Assembly: GCA_034687125.1 (NCBI GenBank)
Contig: JAQGBZ010000196.1
Location: 1 to 64,000 of the forward strand
Origin: Neelides folsomi
Taxonomy: Eukaryota > Arthropoda > Collembola > Neelipleona > Neelidae
Length of the DNA: 64,000 bases
Direction of reading: 5' to 3'
The notes beneath the pieces were generated by a model. It was not told the origin of the DNA. It did not search any database and worked only from the letters and a program-made list of their open reading frames with translations. Positions 1 through 10,853 of this stretch are shown piece by piece; positions within the stretch are counted from its first letter, which is position 1, and each line of letters opens with the position of its first letter. The position numbers and the translations under genes were made by a program.

Positions 1-286
1 AATGAAATTAGGTACATAAGTAGGTAGGTGGAAGGTAGGTAGCAGAGCCGAGGTAAGTAGGGTTATTTTTAAATAATAACCGAGTAAATCCACAATAATT
101 TAAAGGGGGTTTATTGGCCCTGGTGTATCGATACAGGCGCCGTATCGATACATGCTTCTTACTCTTATTATATTTTATTTGTGTATTTACTTTATAGTTC
201 ACTCCAAGTTCTGACTAACTGCTAATTAGAGTATTGCAATATATTAATAAGAAAATAATTTTTTGTGTAATGGCGTATTGTAAAAC
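1..286 (-). other. FANCD2 intron at the left edge, with a paired TATCGATA palindrome
   Basis: This stretch follows the donor of the last visible FANCD2 exon and holds no further recognisable exon. It contains TAGGTAGG-like short repeats (about 20-60) and an 11-bp inverted repeat, 124-134 against 142-152, around a GC-rich 7-base spacer. Each arm carries TATCGATA. Confidence 0.5.
126..150. promoter_or_regulatory. Two TATCGATA (DRE-like) sites in an inverted pair
   Basis: TATCGATA occurs at 126-133 and again at 143-150, inside a larger inverted repeat (124-134 / 142-152). In Drosophila this 8-mer is the DNA replication-related element bound by DREF and overlaps BEAF-type boundary motifs. Whether it acts that way here is inference; it lies in a FANCD2 intron, not at a known promoter. 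Confidence 0.35.
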
Positions 287-2112
287 CTTTGTCCAAATGG
301 CCACGACTTTTGGATTGACAGCAATACAAAATCTCACTTTCTCGTAAATTTCAATCATGTGAGCATCATTTTTTCCATCATCGCCGAGCGGAGTAATTTC
401 AAGCTTCTCTCTCATCTTCATGATATACTGCAAAAAGAAATATAAATAATTAACTAAGTTCTAATTACACAAAAATTAAAACATTTAAATTCATATTTAT
501 GCAAACCTCTGATAAAACATCGGGATCTTCAAGCCGAAGAATAAAGGAAAAATAAGAAGGGTAATCGCTCAGCGGAGCAGAAAGAAATTGCTCAAAAGCG
601 GCTTCCCGAATCTTCTCCCATTCCTCCTCATGAATGTCAATACTAATGTTAAAAGGTCAAAAAAATCAATGAAAGTTTCAATCAATGAAGTCTTTGTCTG
701 ACACAATTCAAATTATGCTAAAAAATGAAATGTTATAAAATAAAAACCTTACCATGAAAAGCAATCAATAAGAGCAGCAATAGCTTCCGAACCATTCTCA
801 AATAATTTGCTGTTAAACATAAACGTTACCGTTTAAATAAATCGTAAGTTTTATCACATTGATGCAATTAATACCAATGGCATTTATAATTATTATAAAT
901 TTAAGTATTTAGCTGACTTACGTCAAAAGTTCTCCAATTATATGATGACATTTTTCTGGGACAACGTCAGCTAAAAATCTCAATAGCTCCTTTTGAGCCA
1001 ATGAATTTGCATTTTCAACGAGTTCAAGAAGATCCCGAGTGAAACCTTCAGGATCAACTAAATTGGGGATCCATCTCATTTGGCTCATAATCATTATGAT
1101 CATTTCTGCTTCTTCTGGAGTACTGAAAATGATATTTGAAGATATTATACAAATTACTAGACTTGTAGTAAAAACCAACTACAATTTCCATTATTAAATC
1201 CGTTTAATTAGAAAATATAAAATTATTTTAATTACTCTGCAGTGTAAGAATATTCGGCCAAATTAGGCATAACAATCTTGAGCACATGAGGTTGAAGTGT
1301 CACATCATTCAAAAGAAAGTTCACAAGGCTCGACTGATAAATTTCTTCGGGATTCTAAAACCAGAGTATTGAATTTGAACTTATGTAATCAACTTAATTA
1401 TTTATTTTGATAATAATTATATTTTACTCTTGTTGGCGTCAATGAGTGTCTAAAGTTGCCTTTATCTGACAAGTATTTCCTCATGTCTTTTATAAAATTG
1501 TCTACTTTTTCAACATGATCTGCATAGTCAGCTCCTTTGCCTTGAACCCAATCTGAGAGATTCATCTTAAAAGTAACTGTATCAACTCCTGCAATGAAAT
1601 CCATTAATTAGCATCAATAAACAATAAACTTTCTAACATTAACAAAGTGTAAGTAAAATAGAAAATTGATAAATTAACATTTTATAAAAAGCAAACTTAC
1701 GGGTAACGTTCCTAGGTTTAGAGATTAAATATCCGTGCTGTTGTAAAACACCAGAAAAAATCGTATGCCCTGTAGACTCAGTAATGTTGACAGGTGGATG
1801 ACGCTGTTGTGAAGGTATTGACTGCGGTTGCACAGACATTGGAATTCCACTCGACTGTGATGGAACATTTGAAGGTTTTGAAGACGGAGGTTGGGATTGT
1901 GATGTTTGAGTTGGAAGAATCGCACGAACATCTTCGTTTTCAATTGGAGTGCAAAATTCTATTTCAAAGTCATCAATTGAACTTTCTCCTCTGGTGTGGG
2001 CTGAAATTTCTCCTGGAGATCGAGGAGTTGAATGCCAAACTGAATCGTTACTTGATTGTGATGTTTGACCCACTGTTGGCCTTTTGAACCGACTTAGCCC
2101 ATGTCTCTTCAT
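287..2112 (-). CDS. FANCD2: Fanconi anemia group D2 protein, N-terminal exons (partial)
   Basis: Seven exons join in phase: 2112-1701, 1588-1428, 1354-1236, 1122-922, 809-753, 642-507, 427-287. The gene continues past the left edge, so only about 400 N-terminal residues are seen. The match to FANCD2 is by order of conserved pieces: a short basic start (MKRHGLSRFKRP), an SGVLQQHGYLI segment matching the LKISGIIL region, then alpha-solenoid segments such as LQPHVLKIVMPNLAEY, a QMRWIPNLVDPEGFT match to QLKWLDRVVDGKDLT, and MKMREKLEI near ELREKLDL. FANCD2 pairs with FANCI; monoubiquitination of the clamp licenses interstrand crosslink repair in the nucleus. The ubiquitinated lysine lies beyond the window. 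Residues about 15-110 are Ser/Pro/Gln-rich and probably disordered. The start is the first ATG of the open exon, and no upstream coding exon is needed. Its 5' end faces THG1 across a shared 0.5 kb. Identification is from remembered family sequence; confidence is good. Confidence 0.85.
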
Positions 2113-2647
2113 TTTTGGATTCTATTCATTATAATGAATAATAAACATTTATTTTATTTAAAGGATAATCAAAATGATTTTTTTATTTAGTTAATATTTC
2201 AAAGAGAAATTGATATTGTTTTGATTTTGTACCTCTACTTTATATCGTGTTTTGTCTTTAATGAAGGGAATGAAATTGATCCGATGAAACAGTTAATTCA
2301 ATACAAATATCCAGAAAACGTCTCTGATTTCTCAATCTCTGTTAATAATTTTTAATTATTTTCATATAAAGGAAAATGATCTCTGGACGTATAAAAGATT
2401 CGTGAATGATCTTGCTTTAATTATTTTCATTACATTCCCGGTATTTTGTGACAAAAAGATGGTTTTGCCGCGCGCGGCTGTTAGCCAATGTGATTCCACC
2501 TTGGAATTTATACAATTTTTGCAGACCTCTGCTCTTCAGAGTTTAATTTTTTAATTATAATTAAGACGAAGAAATAAAATGGGGACAGGTTGGAGCTTTA
2601 GTTAGGATAGAATGGGGATGTCAATTTAATCGATTAACAAGGACAAT
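2113..2647. promoter_or_regulatory. Divergent promoter region between FANCD2 and THG1
   Basis: The two start codons are 535 bp apart and point away from each other, so this interval must hold both promoters and 5' leaders. It is AT-rich with one short GC-rich patch near 2468-2480 (CCGCGCGCGGC). I see no clear TATA box. Confidence 0.6.
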
Positions 2648-3679
2648 ATGAACACGAGATATTTTCTATCACCTTTAAGATTTGTTCCAATCAAGAAGAA
2701 TCAGATCCACCAAAGGTTATCATCTTGTCATTAGGTTCTAAAATTTCGTCATTATAAAATAATTTTATATCGAATAATTATTTATTTATAACATTTAAAT
2801 CATTGTCATCGTGGGTTGGTATTTTAAAATTAATTGGTAATTTATCATTTCAGGTTTAGACAATTTCATGTACAAAGGACCATCATGGCCAATTCTAAAT
2901 TTGAGTACGTGAGGGCGTTTGAAAATGAAGATAAATTGCTTCCAAATTGTTGGGCGATTGCCAGAATTGATGGAAGAACTTTCCACAAGTTTGCTACCAA
3001 ACACAGCTGGGATCGACCCAATGACCATCGTGCATTGGAACTGATGAACAAAGCGGCCAAAGTAGTCATGAGGGAATTTGGGGCCGATATTATTATCGCT
3101 TATGGACAAAGTGACGAATTTTCCTTTGTTTTCCGTCGACAAACTGAAATCTTCGAACGGCGTAATTCCAAAATCATAACAACTTTAGTGTCAAAATTCT
3201 CAGCTGCTTTTGTGTTCCATTGGAGTAGTTTTTTCCCAGAAACTCCTCTTTTGTATCCTCCGTCCTTTGATGGCCGAATTGTCCTTTACCCAACGGACCA
3301 AAATATGAGAGATTATCTTTCTTGGAGACAAGCGGACTGTCACATTAATAACTTATACAACACAGTGTTTTGGAATCTTGTCCTCAAAGGAGGGCTGTCG
3401 AACAACGCTGCTGAGAAAAGGCTCCTTGGGACCTTAGCAAGTGATAAGAACGAGATTTTATTCTCCGAATTCGGAATTAATTATAACAATGAACCAGAGA
3501 TTTGTAAAAAGGGTACGGTGTTGGTTGGAAGGCCGAAGAGAAAAGTTAGAGGGGAATCAGAAGCCGTTTCTTTACAAAAATACGATAAGGAATTCTCAGA
3601 TGATTTTGTCACACAACTTCATTGTGACATTATTGGAGATAAGTTTTGGTTGGAATATCCTTATTTGTTAGCTAGCTAA
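2648..3679 (+). CDS. THG1: tRNA-His guanylyltransferase with mitochondrial-type first exon
   Basis: Two exons, 2648-2715 and 2854-3679, give 297 residues, essentially the length of human THG1L (298). The enzyme adds the extra G(-1) to the 5' end of tRNA-His. Visible family marks are MANSKFEYVRAFE at the core start, RIDGRTFHKF and YGQSDEFSFVF (the two-metal Asp residues), and DYLSWRQADCHINNLYNT, the HINNLYN signature, followed by ADKNEILFSEF and LHCDIIGDKFW. Exon 1 encodes MNTRYFLSPLRF and more: it is Arg/Lys-rich with no acidic residue, as expected for a mitochondrial presequence. The splice AG|GTTATC to TTTCAG|G joins phase 2 correctly. A second in-frame ATG at 2885 starts exactly at the conserved cytosolic core, so two compartments could be served by two starts. 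It is divergent from FANCD2. Confidence 0.93.
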
Positions 3680-3727
3680 TTGCATTTATTTGTTATTATT
3701 ATATTTACAATTTAAATAATTTATCTT

Positions 3728-3733
3728 AATAAA
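3728..3733 (+). terminator. Polyadenylation signal of THG1
   Basis: AATAAA lies 49 bases after the THG1 stop codon. Confidence 0.6.
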
Positions 3734-4600
3734 TTAAGACGCGTTTGAACTTTGAACCTCCTAAAAAGTTATTTTCAAATTGGCATTATAAATAAATGGA
3801 AAACACAAGTGATCTGTTCATCCTAAACCATGCATTTTATTGTCTTTATATTTGGCAAGCTTTCTTCTTGGAGATAAACAACGACAAACGAACTTGACGC
3901 TTGATTGCATTCCAAACATTCCCAAGATGCTGTCAGTACGATATTTCCTCATTACATATAGATTATAGCATATAGATTTGCATTAGATTTTATTTATATA
4001 TTATTTTATTTATTTAAAATTTAAATGAATTTAACTTTTGATAAAACTATTATTTGAAAATTTTTTAATATCACCACTCACAATCAGTAAAGCAAATATC
4101 AACCTAATAAGATTTTTAGTATTATGTTTTAAATATAATTTAATAAATATTATTCAACGGCATATTGTAAAATGTCACCTTTGCCTATTAAATGGTCACG
4201 ACATTAATTTATATTATAGACTATATACTTACAATATAAAATCCCTTTCTCACTTATTTAAAATATCTCTTTTCCTATAAATTCCATAAGTTCATTGACC
4301 TATGACATCACCAATTACATCAAATGCACATCTTAATAAAACCTGTCAAACAGAATCATAAATGCCTTGTATATTTAAATAACATTAAGCTCAAGAACAA
4401 GCAATTTGTAAAGACGTTCATAATCTCTATACTGCTTTATACGGAAAGTATTGGATTTTGATACTGGCAATGCATATCCATTGAACTACTGGAAAAACCA
4501 TCCAACCGTTCGACTTTTCCCCAAAATTGCAGCCAACCAAAGCATTGAACTCCTTCTGGTAAAATAATAAAATCCAAGACCCATTCCATCCCAAATTAAT
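3734..4600. other. AT-rich intergenic spacer, THG1 to EHMT
   Basis: Very AT-rich, many stops in all frames, and no open frame with family likeness. I see nothing further in it. Confidence 0.5.
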
Positions 4601-4639
4601 GCAAATAATTTCAAATTAATTGGTGATTGTCCATTGCCG

Positions 4640-4888
4640 TAAGGACAATAAATGTTCCAAGATGATGATGATTAGTTTTGTAGGCGGGTGGTTCAAAGAG
4701 GATCTCTCCGCTTGTTGGCTGTGTGCGGAAGAGTCTTGTGGGAGAAGGATCCTCCCTCCAGCCACTGCCATCACTCCGTCTGCTCCTCAATCGACTCTCC
4801 TCCATCGTCGATCTACGCCACCAAAATCCACAACCTGCCCAGACCGACTCCTTCGCCGCCACTCCCGGAATTACAATTACAATTAAAA
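4640..4888 (+). other. Probable 5' untranslated exon of EHMT
   Basis: This is a GC-richer island (about 4690-4888) in AT-rich DNA ending in a strong donor, AAAA|GTAAGT at 4889. The next good acceptor, TTTTTAAG at 5456, sits ten bases before the EHMT start codon. A TAA at 5458-5460, in frame with that ATG, rules out coding continuity, so this exon would be leader only. The 5' boundary is a guess. Confidence 0.5.
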
Positions 4889-5295
4889 GTAAGTTTCCAT
4901 TATTTGTTCACCCGTTACAATCATACACTCATTGGGTTCAATTTAATAAACGGCTTAAAGAGCCGAAAGGACAAGTTTTATTAAGGACGGTTGGAGTTTT
5001 GAACAAAAATTATTCCGATTCAATTAATTGGACCCCAGTGACTAAACTTTGGCCCGATTACAAAAGTATCCGACTACTGTTAAAATTTGAGAATTGAGAG
5101 TGAAAGTGATTTGCCGGATAGGAGTTCGTTTTCACTCATCTTCATATTTTAATTCGGTGCTTATACGTAGTAAATTATTAATTAGTATGCAGGTTAAAAT
5201 ATTAAAAGTTGATTATAAGAGCATTAGATTATAAAATAACTTGGTTTTACAATAAATTCACCATATTCATGGTTTTATTGTCATTTTATAATATT

Positions 5296-5303
5296 TATCG
5301 ATA
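5296..5303. promoter_or_regulatory. TATCGATA (DRE-like) site in the EHMT leader intron
   Basis: This is a third copy of the 8-mer seen twice near position 130. It lies about 160 bp upstream of the EHMT coding exon. Confidence 0.25.
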
Positions 5304-5466
5304 CAAACAATTTGGGATTATTTTCTCATATTTCATCATTTATAATCTGTGACAATTAATTTATTCATGTACACAATAATAATTTTTATTAAATTGGTTA
5401 ATTCTTTTAGCCATTTATGCCATGAATTATGAATTTAATTTAATTCTTTTTTTAAGGTAAAATATA

Positions 5467-8400
5467 ATGGAGGAAGGAGTTGTAAGAGAAAGACGGAGCT
5501 TCAAGAGAAGATCAGCTGGACATTTATCCAGCAACTCAACATCTCCATCAGCCTCTGACGATGGCACTGACGGACGACGGGTGAGCAGCCGGCAACGAAA
5601 ACCATCATGGAGGGTTTCCTTCGACCCTTCCGACTCAGCCGAAAAGAACAAACTCTGCGAACGAGAACGAGAGAAACCTGAAAAATTCCCTGCTCCAGTC
5701 GGTCGACCCAGAAAAGTCGGCCGTCCTCCAAAAGAGAATGGACAAAATTCCATTCCATCACCAAGTTCCTCATCAGCTTTACCATTCAGCAATGGCGATG
5801 CAAGGAACGAGGAACTTCCATCAATACAACTAAAATCTCTCCGAAAGCGCCAGGCCGAATCTCCAGCCGAACCCGAAAGCGAAGGCGAGCCGGAAATCAA
5901 CCGAGAAATTAAAATCGAAGATATCAAAATAGAAAGGCCCAACGACGATTTAGAGCAATCCCTCTCTTCCCAATCTCAATCTCCGATCGTCCGAGATGTA
6001 GTGGAGCGTAAACGAGGTCGAGGACGACCAAGAAAAATCAAACCAGTGGAAATGATCGACTACGACTCACCTCAACCTGCCCTTCTCCAAGAACTCCAAT
6101 TGAATACAAGCCAACAGGAAACTAAGACTTTTGAGAAAGCTTCTCCCAAAGTTGAAATTAATGTTAAAGAAGAACCAGAGGAGCCAGAGGAAAATTCCCG
6201 AGTTGAAGTAGAGGAAGAAGATGAAAATGCCTTCGATGCTTGTCAATGCACAAAGAGTTTATTCGACGGGTCTGAGATCCAAGTTGAGAAGAAGGCTTTG
6301 ACTGAGGAGGAAGAACGAAGCGGGTTTTTTTGTCAAGCCGTGGAGCTCATCGATAATCGAAGGATCGGTTGCAGTCGACTGTGTCCGAAAGACCTGCGTT
6401 TATCTCGATCATCCCCAAGGACCATTTTCAAAGCATTCTGTTCTTATCATACGCACAGACTGAAGCTCCATCAGTGTTGTCCTATCTGTGGAGATTTTTG
6501 TACTCAAGGGGAAGGGATCATGCTTTGCACTGCCTCAGGATTTACGAAAACATCCAAGAATTGGACTTCCCATTTGTTCCATAAGAATTGCGCCTTGGAG
6601 GAGGCGAGTCGCGGGTTGGACAAAAGAATTATGGTCAAGCCAGAAGATCAAGTTTCACTGCTCACTCAAGTTGTTTGTCCACACTGTGGGCAAACGGATG
6701 ATTTGAATGAAATTTCGCTCAAGATTAAGGGAGACAAAATGCCGGTGTTTGTTCCGACAAGAGAGCCAGTTGTCAGGTTTGATCCCATACATAATATTAA
6801 TAATTAATCTATTTAAAAATGATTTATACATATTAACTTAGTTATCGTGTATTTTGGGTTGTTTTGTTTTGCTGTTTATTGCTTATTTATGTATTTAGAT
6901 TCCATTATTTATAAAAATTATTATTTTCAGAAATGTGGCTGTCATGATGTTTTCCAAGCAAAAGCCTATCATTTCCACAAAGGACGATATTCTGCATTAT
7001 ATAGAAGACATCACAGCGGTTGAATTGGGAGCAGCAATGGAAAAAGCCAAATCCAATTTAGATGACCTTAAGAAACTCTCCCCGCTCGAAAAAGAAGATT
7101 TGTTGAAGGAAGGATTGAAGAATGTCAAATTACTCGACGTCATGTTAATCCTATGTAAGTTAATGATGAAACATTTACTTTTGTTCTAAAGGGAATTCTA
7201 TCTATAAATAACTTAATTGGGTACTGTAATAATGTTAATAATCTATTTCATCTTATGATTATTAATTTAAATAGTAAACGGACGAGAACCGAACAGGCCT
7301 TTTAAAAGCCCAAATCAAGAATATCCTCTCCATATGGCTGTCTCGTCCAAATCCATGATCCTAATCCACGGTCTCATCGTGTCCGGCGCAAATCCTAACG
7401 TCTGTGATGCGTCGAGATTGACTCCTTTAATGCAAGCAGCGATCGAGAGCGAGTCAAGTATTATCAAATACCTCATTGCTTCCGGAGCCAAGAAGCTTGA
7501 GGTTGGGCCCGGAGGACTCAATTGTCTCCAATTGGCCGTCAAGAGTGGGTCTATTCATGCAGTGGAGAGTCTTCTAGAAGATCACATTGATCTCTTGGAA
7601 ATCCCCGAGGAGAAAGACGGGCTTACGCCGTTGATGTTGGCCGCGAAATTCAAGCAGTCAACCGTTTTGGACATTCTTCTCCGATTCTCTGCAGATGTGA
7701 AGAAATTGGACAAGAAGAAGAACACGGCTCTTCATTGGGCTGCCCATGGAGGATCTCTTCAGAGCATTTCAGCTCTCATTCAACATGGAATCAACATCGA
7801 TGCATTGAATATCTTTGGCAATTCCTCATTGTGAGTTTCGTTGCTTATTCTTTAATTATTTTTTCATTAAATAGAATTATTTAATCTAATTTTAAGTAGT
7901 TTTATTAGCTTATCATCCTTGTTATACACATACTATCAGTATTAATATTCAGTTAGACGTCTTTACTATACAACCTTATTAATGTTATTATTTCAATCTA
8001 AATTTTGACTGGTTTTTGTGTGAAGGCATATGGCTATTGAGAAAGGGCACGACGGAGCAGTATTAACTCTTCTTATGAACGGGGCAGATCCGCTTATTAA
8101 GAATATGGACGGATGCACTCCGCTGGACATTTGTGGAAGGGGAGACGATGCGAAAAAGAAAGCAATCAAAGCAATTATTGAACAAACTATTTGTCTTCGC
8201 CAAGTGTTCGAAAAGAAGAAACCAAAGTACAAGAAATATAAAGCCATAATAAAGTAAGCACTTTCAATAATTATTAACGTCTTAATTGCTTTAAGATTAA
8301 AATTATTAAAAGGCCACATCACAAAGAAAGAATAAAGTTTCCTTCTTACCTTTTATAATACAATCTAAAATTTTAATATTAAAATTAAAATAATATTTTA

Positions 8401-9482
8401 TTTGTCTTAAAGCATTATGTAAATTATTTGTAATTACCTACATATTATTATAATTATAATAATTTATTTTTATTTTTAGTGACGCTTCAAAAGGAAAAGA
8501 ACCTCATGTGAATATTTCTGTTGTGAATGAAGCAGACAGCATAGAATTCCCTACAGACTTTACTTATGTTCGGAATTGCATCCATATGAATTCCTCCATA
8601 AACCCTGAACCAAATCCAGATAAAATTCACAAGTGCCGGTGTGAGGGAGAAAGAGTTTGTAAGGAGTGTCACACAAATCGATATGATTCCTTCCGCCGCT
8701 TAGCCTTTGATTCCTTCGTCGACAATGATCTGAGCATCAGAGAATGCAACGAATTGTGCCAGTGTTCCCCGCGGTCTTGTGCAAACAGAGTTGTTCAGTT
8801 GGGCATAACCCGTCAACTTCAAATCTTCCGGTCGAAGCTCAAAGGCTGGGGAGTTCGTGCAATAGAGAAAATTCCCCGTGGTTCATTTGTCTGCGAATTT
8901 GCCGGAGAAGTTCTTCAAACAAAAGAAGCCGGTAAGAGGGAAAACGACTCATTTATGTTCCAACTCTTTGCCGACAGTGGCGGGTTTGTTGTGGATGCCT
9001 CGAGATATGGAAATGTTGGGAGATTCCTTAACCATTCTTGTGAACCAAATACAATGGCCTTCCCCGTATTCGTTCATCATTCCGATGCAAGGTTTCCAAG
9101 AGTGGGACTGTTTGCCATAAGAGACATCGAAGCCCATGAGGAGATTACATTCGATTACGGAGACAAATTCTGGCAAATGAAAGAAAGTGGAAAAGGATGT
9201 TATTGCAAAAGTGGAGAGTGCCGATACCTACCTGATAAAATTGAAGATCTTAACATTTCCAAAGGAGATGAAGAGGATGAAAATTCGGATGAGGATCCTG
9301 AGGATGTGGAAGAGAGCGATATTCTTGAGAATGGATCTGACATGGAGGACGAGAAGGAAAACGAGGAGAATCATGTGGAGGATGAAGAAGAAGATTTGAT
9401 GAATGATTTTGTTCAGGAAATGGACGAAGGAGAATTTGAAGAAGATGAGGAAAAGGATAATGAGGATGAGACATTAGAGTAA
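5467..9482 (+). CDS. EHMT: EHMT/G9a-type histone H3 lysine-9 methyltransferase
   Basis: Five coding exons (5467-6776, 6931-7154, 7275-7830, 8026-8253, 8480-9482) join in phase to 1,106 residues. Order of parts: two AT-hook-like motifs (GRPRKVGRPPK near 79-89, RGRGRPRKIKP near 182-193); an EHMT cysteine-rich zinc region (about 258-418, from CQCTKSLF to VVCPHCGQ); about six ankyrin repeats (512-770), which in EHMT read H3K9me1/2; pre-SET cysteines (about 812-870); a SET domain (about 890-1000) with KGWGVRA, GRFLNHSCEPN and ITFDYGD, covering the cofactor and catalytic motifs; and a post-SET CYCKSGEC. The protein writes H3K9me1/2 in euchromatin. The start is fixed by an in-frame TAA nine bases upstream. 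It is odd in continuing for about 75 residues of almost pure Asp/Glu after post-SET, where G9a normally ends. Confidence 0.95.
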
Positions 9483-10403
9483 TTTATAAGAATTTAATTA
9501 TATTACTATAAAAATTATATGAATGTTCATTTGTGTACAATATTTAAGAAATGATCAACTCAATGTCAGATAGATATGATTATATTTTATTATGTGTATA
9601 GTTCATAAGATAAATTCTAACTTTTGTGTTATTTCGTTAAAATTCAATAATTAATATATCAATTAATTTTTATCATTCGCCTAAAATGGTATAATAATCC
9701 TAATAATTATGCATTTTAAGGTTAATGTTGTAATTTTAAATTTCAATTACGAGGTATTTTAAGTACGTGTTTTTAATATAAAACTTCAGAACAAAGATAT
9801 TATGTAAAAGCTTATAATAACCAATTTATCAACAAAATTAACTATTAAGGTAATTAAATGATGAGAATTAAATGATTCATTACAAAATATAGTTTTATCA
9901 TTATCATCAATTAGACTCAAATGTTGTCTTTAGATCTCTTATAGGTGTTTTATATGAGAAGAACACCACACTAATAAAATTATTATAACACTTTATAAGC
10001 TTAAATAATAAGCAAATGAGTAAATTCAACCTGATTTTAATTTAAAACATTGGGCTATTTATTTATTACAATAATATTTTCATGTCCATAATCTGTTTGT
10101 GAAAATAATCTTATTTAGTATTTATTTACTTGATACTAGATAATTCTTTAAAATATAACTATCCTATTTATAGTTGTTTAATTCCCAACTCTTTTAAGCA
10201 CTTAAGTTAACACAGAGACATTTCCCGTTGAGTAATAATGCATTGATTTTCCTTTTTCGACACATTGCAATTTAAGATCAGAGTGCCATTTGATATAAAA
10301 TTGACCATAAAAAATAGAATTGGCTATATATAAACATTGACTATAGTTTATCCTATATAAATTTCAAACATTCTTTTGATTTAATAAAAATATAAATTAT
10401 ATG

Positions 10404-10555
10404 GTAGTTCATTCCCGAATAACTTGCGCTCGAGTTATAGGAAGGCCCCTGTGTCTGCATTATTTAAATTTTGTTACCAACTATGCTGAGAATTTTTATT
10501 AATGCACATGATGGGCCAATTTATAACTCAAGCGCAAGTTCCCTGAGAATGAGGT
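10404..10555. repeat. Long imperfect palindrome (foldback/MITE-like)
   Basis: The left arm 10404-10448 (with AACTTGCGCTCGAGTTATA) matches the reverse complement of 10512-10555 (with TTATAACTCAAGCGCAAGTT). Weaker pairing continues inward through TGCATTA/TAATGCA to a short central loop, so almost the whole 150 bp can fold on itself. TATA-like bases flank both ends, as expected for a TA-targeting element. Confidence 0.55.
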
Positions 10556-10825
10556 ATAATATACGGCAAGACTATGTACTTTAACGAAATCATTCATTAA
10601 TGTTTACTTCTTTATCAATAACATATATGGTACATTAAAAGATTAAACGGAAGTCGTTATCATCTTACCATGCCTGGTAATGGATCTATAACTTTAGAAC
10701 ATTGATAATGATTTTTAGGCAACTTTAAATATTAAATACCCTTCTACAAAGATGCGTAAATGAAACACTGGTACACACCTAGACTATTAAAACTATTTTT
10801 TAATATTTCACAACATGCATCGTTC

Positions 10826-10853
10826 TCATTCATTCGTTCATTCATTCATTCAT
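10826..10853 (+). repeat. TTCA/ATTC tetranucleotide microsatellite
   Basis: Seven near-perfect ATTC units with one CATTCG interruption. Confidence 0.8.

Noticed and set aside
4611-5097. Overlapping open frames on both strands upstream of EHMT
   Set aside because: They sit in a GC-richer leader exon; an in-frame stop just before the EHMT ATG shows they are not its N-terminus, and no family likeness was seen.
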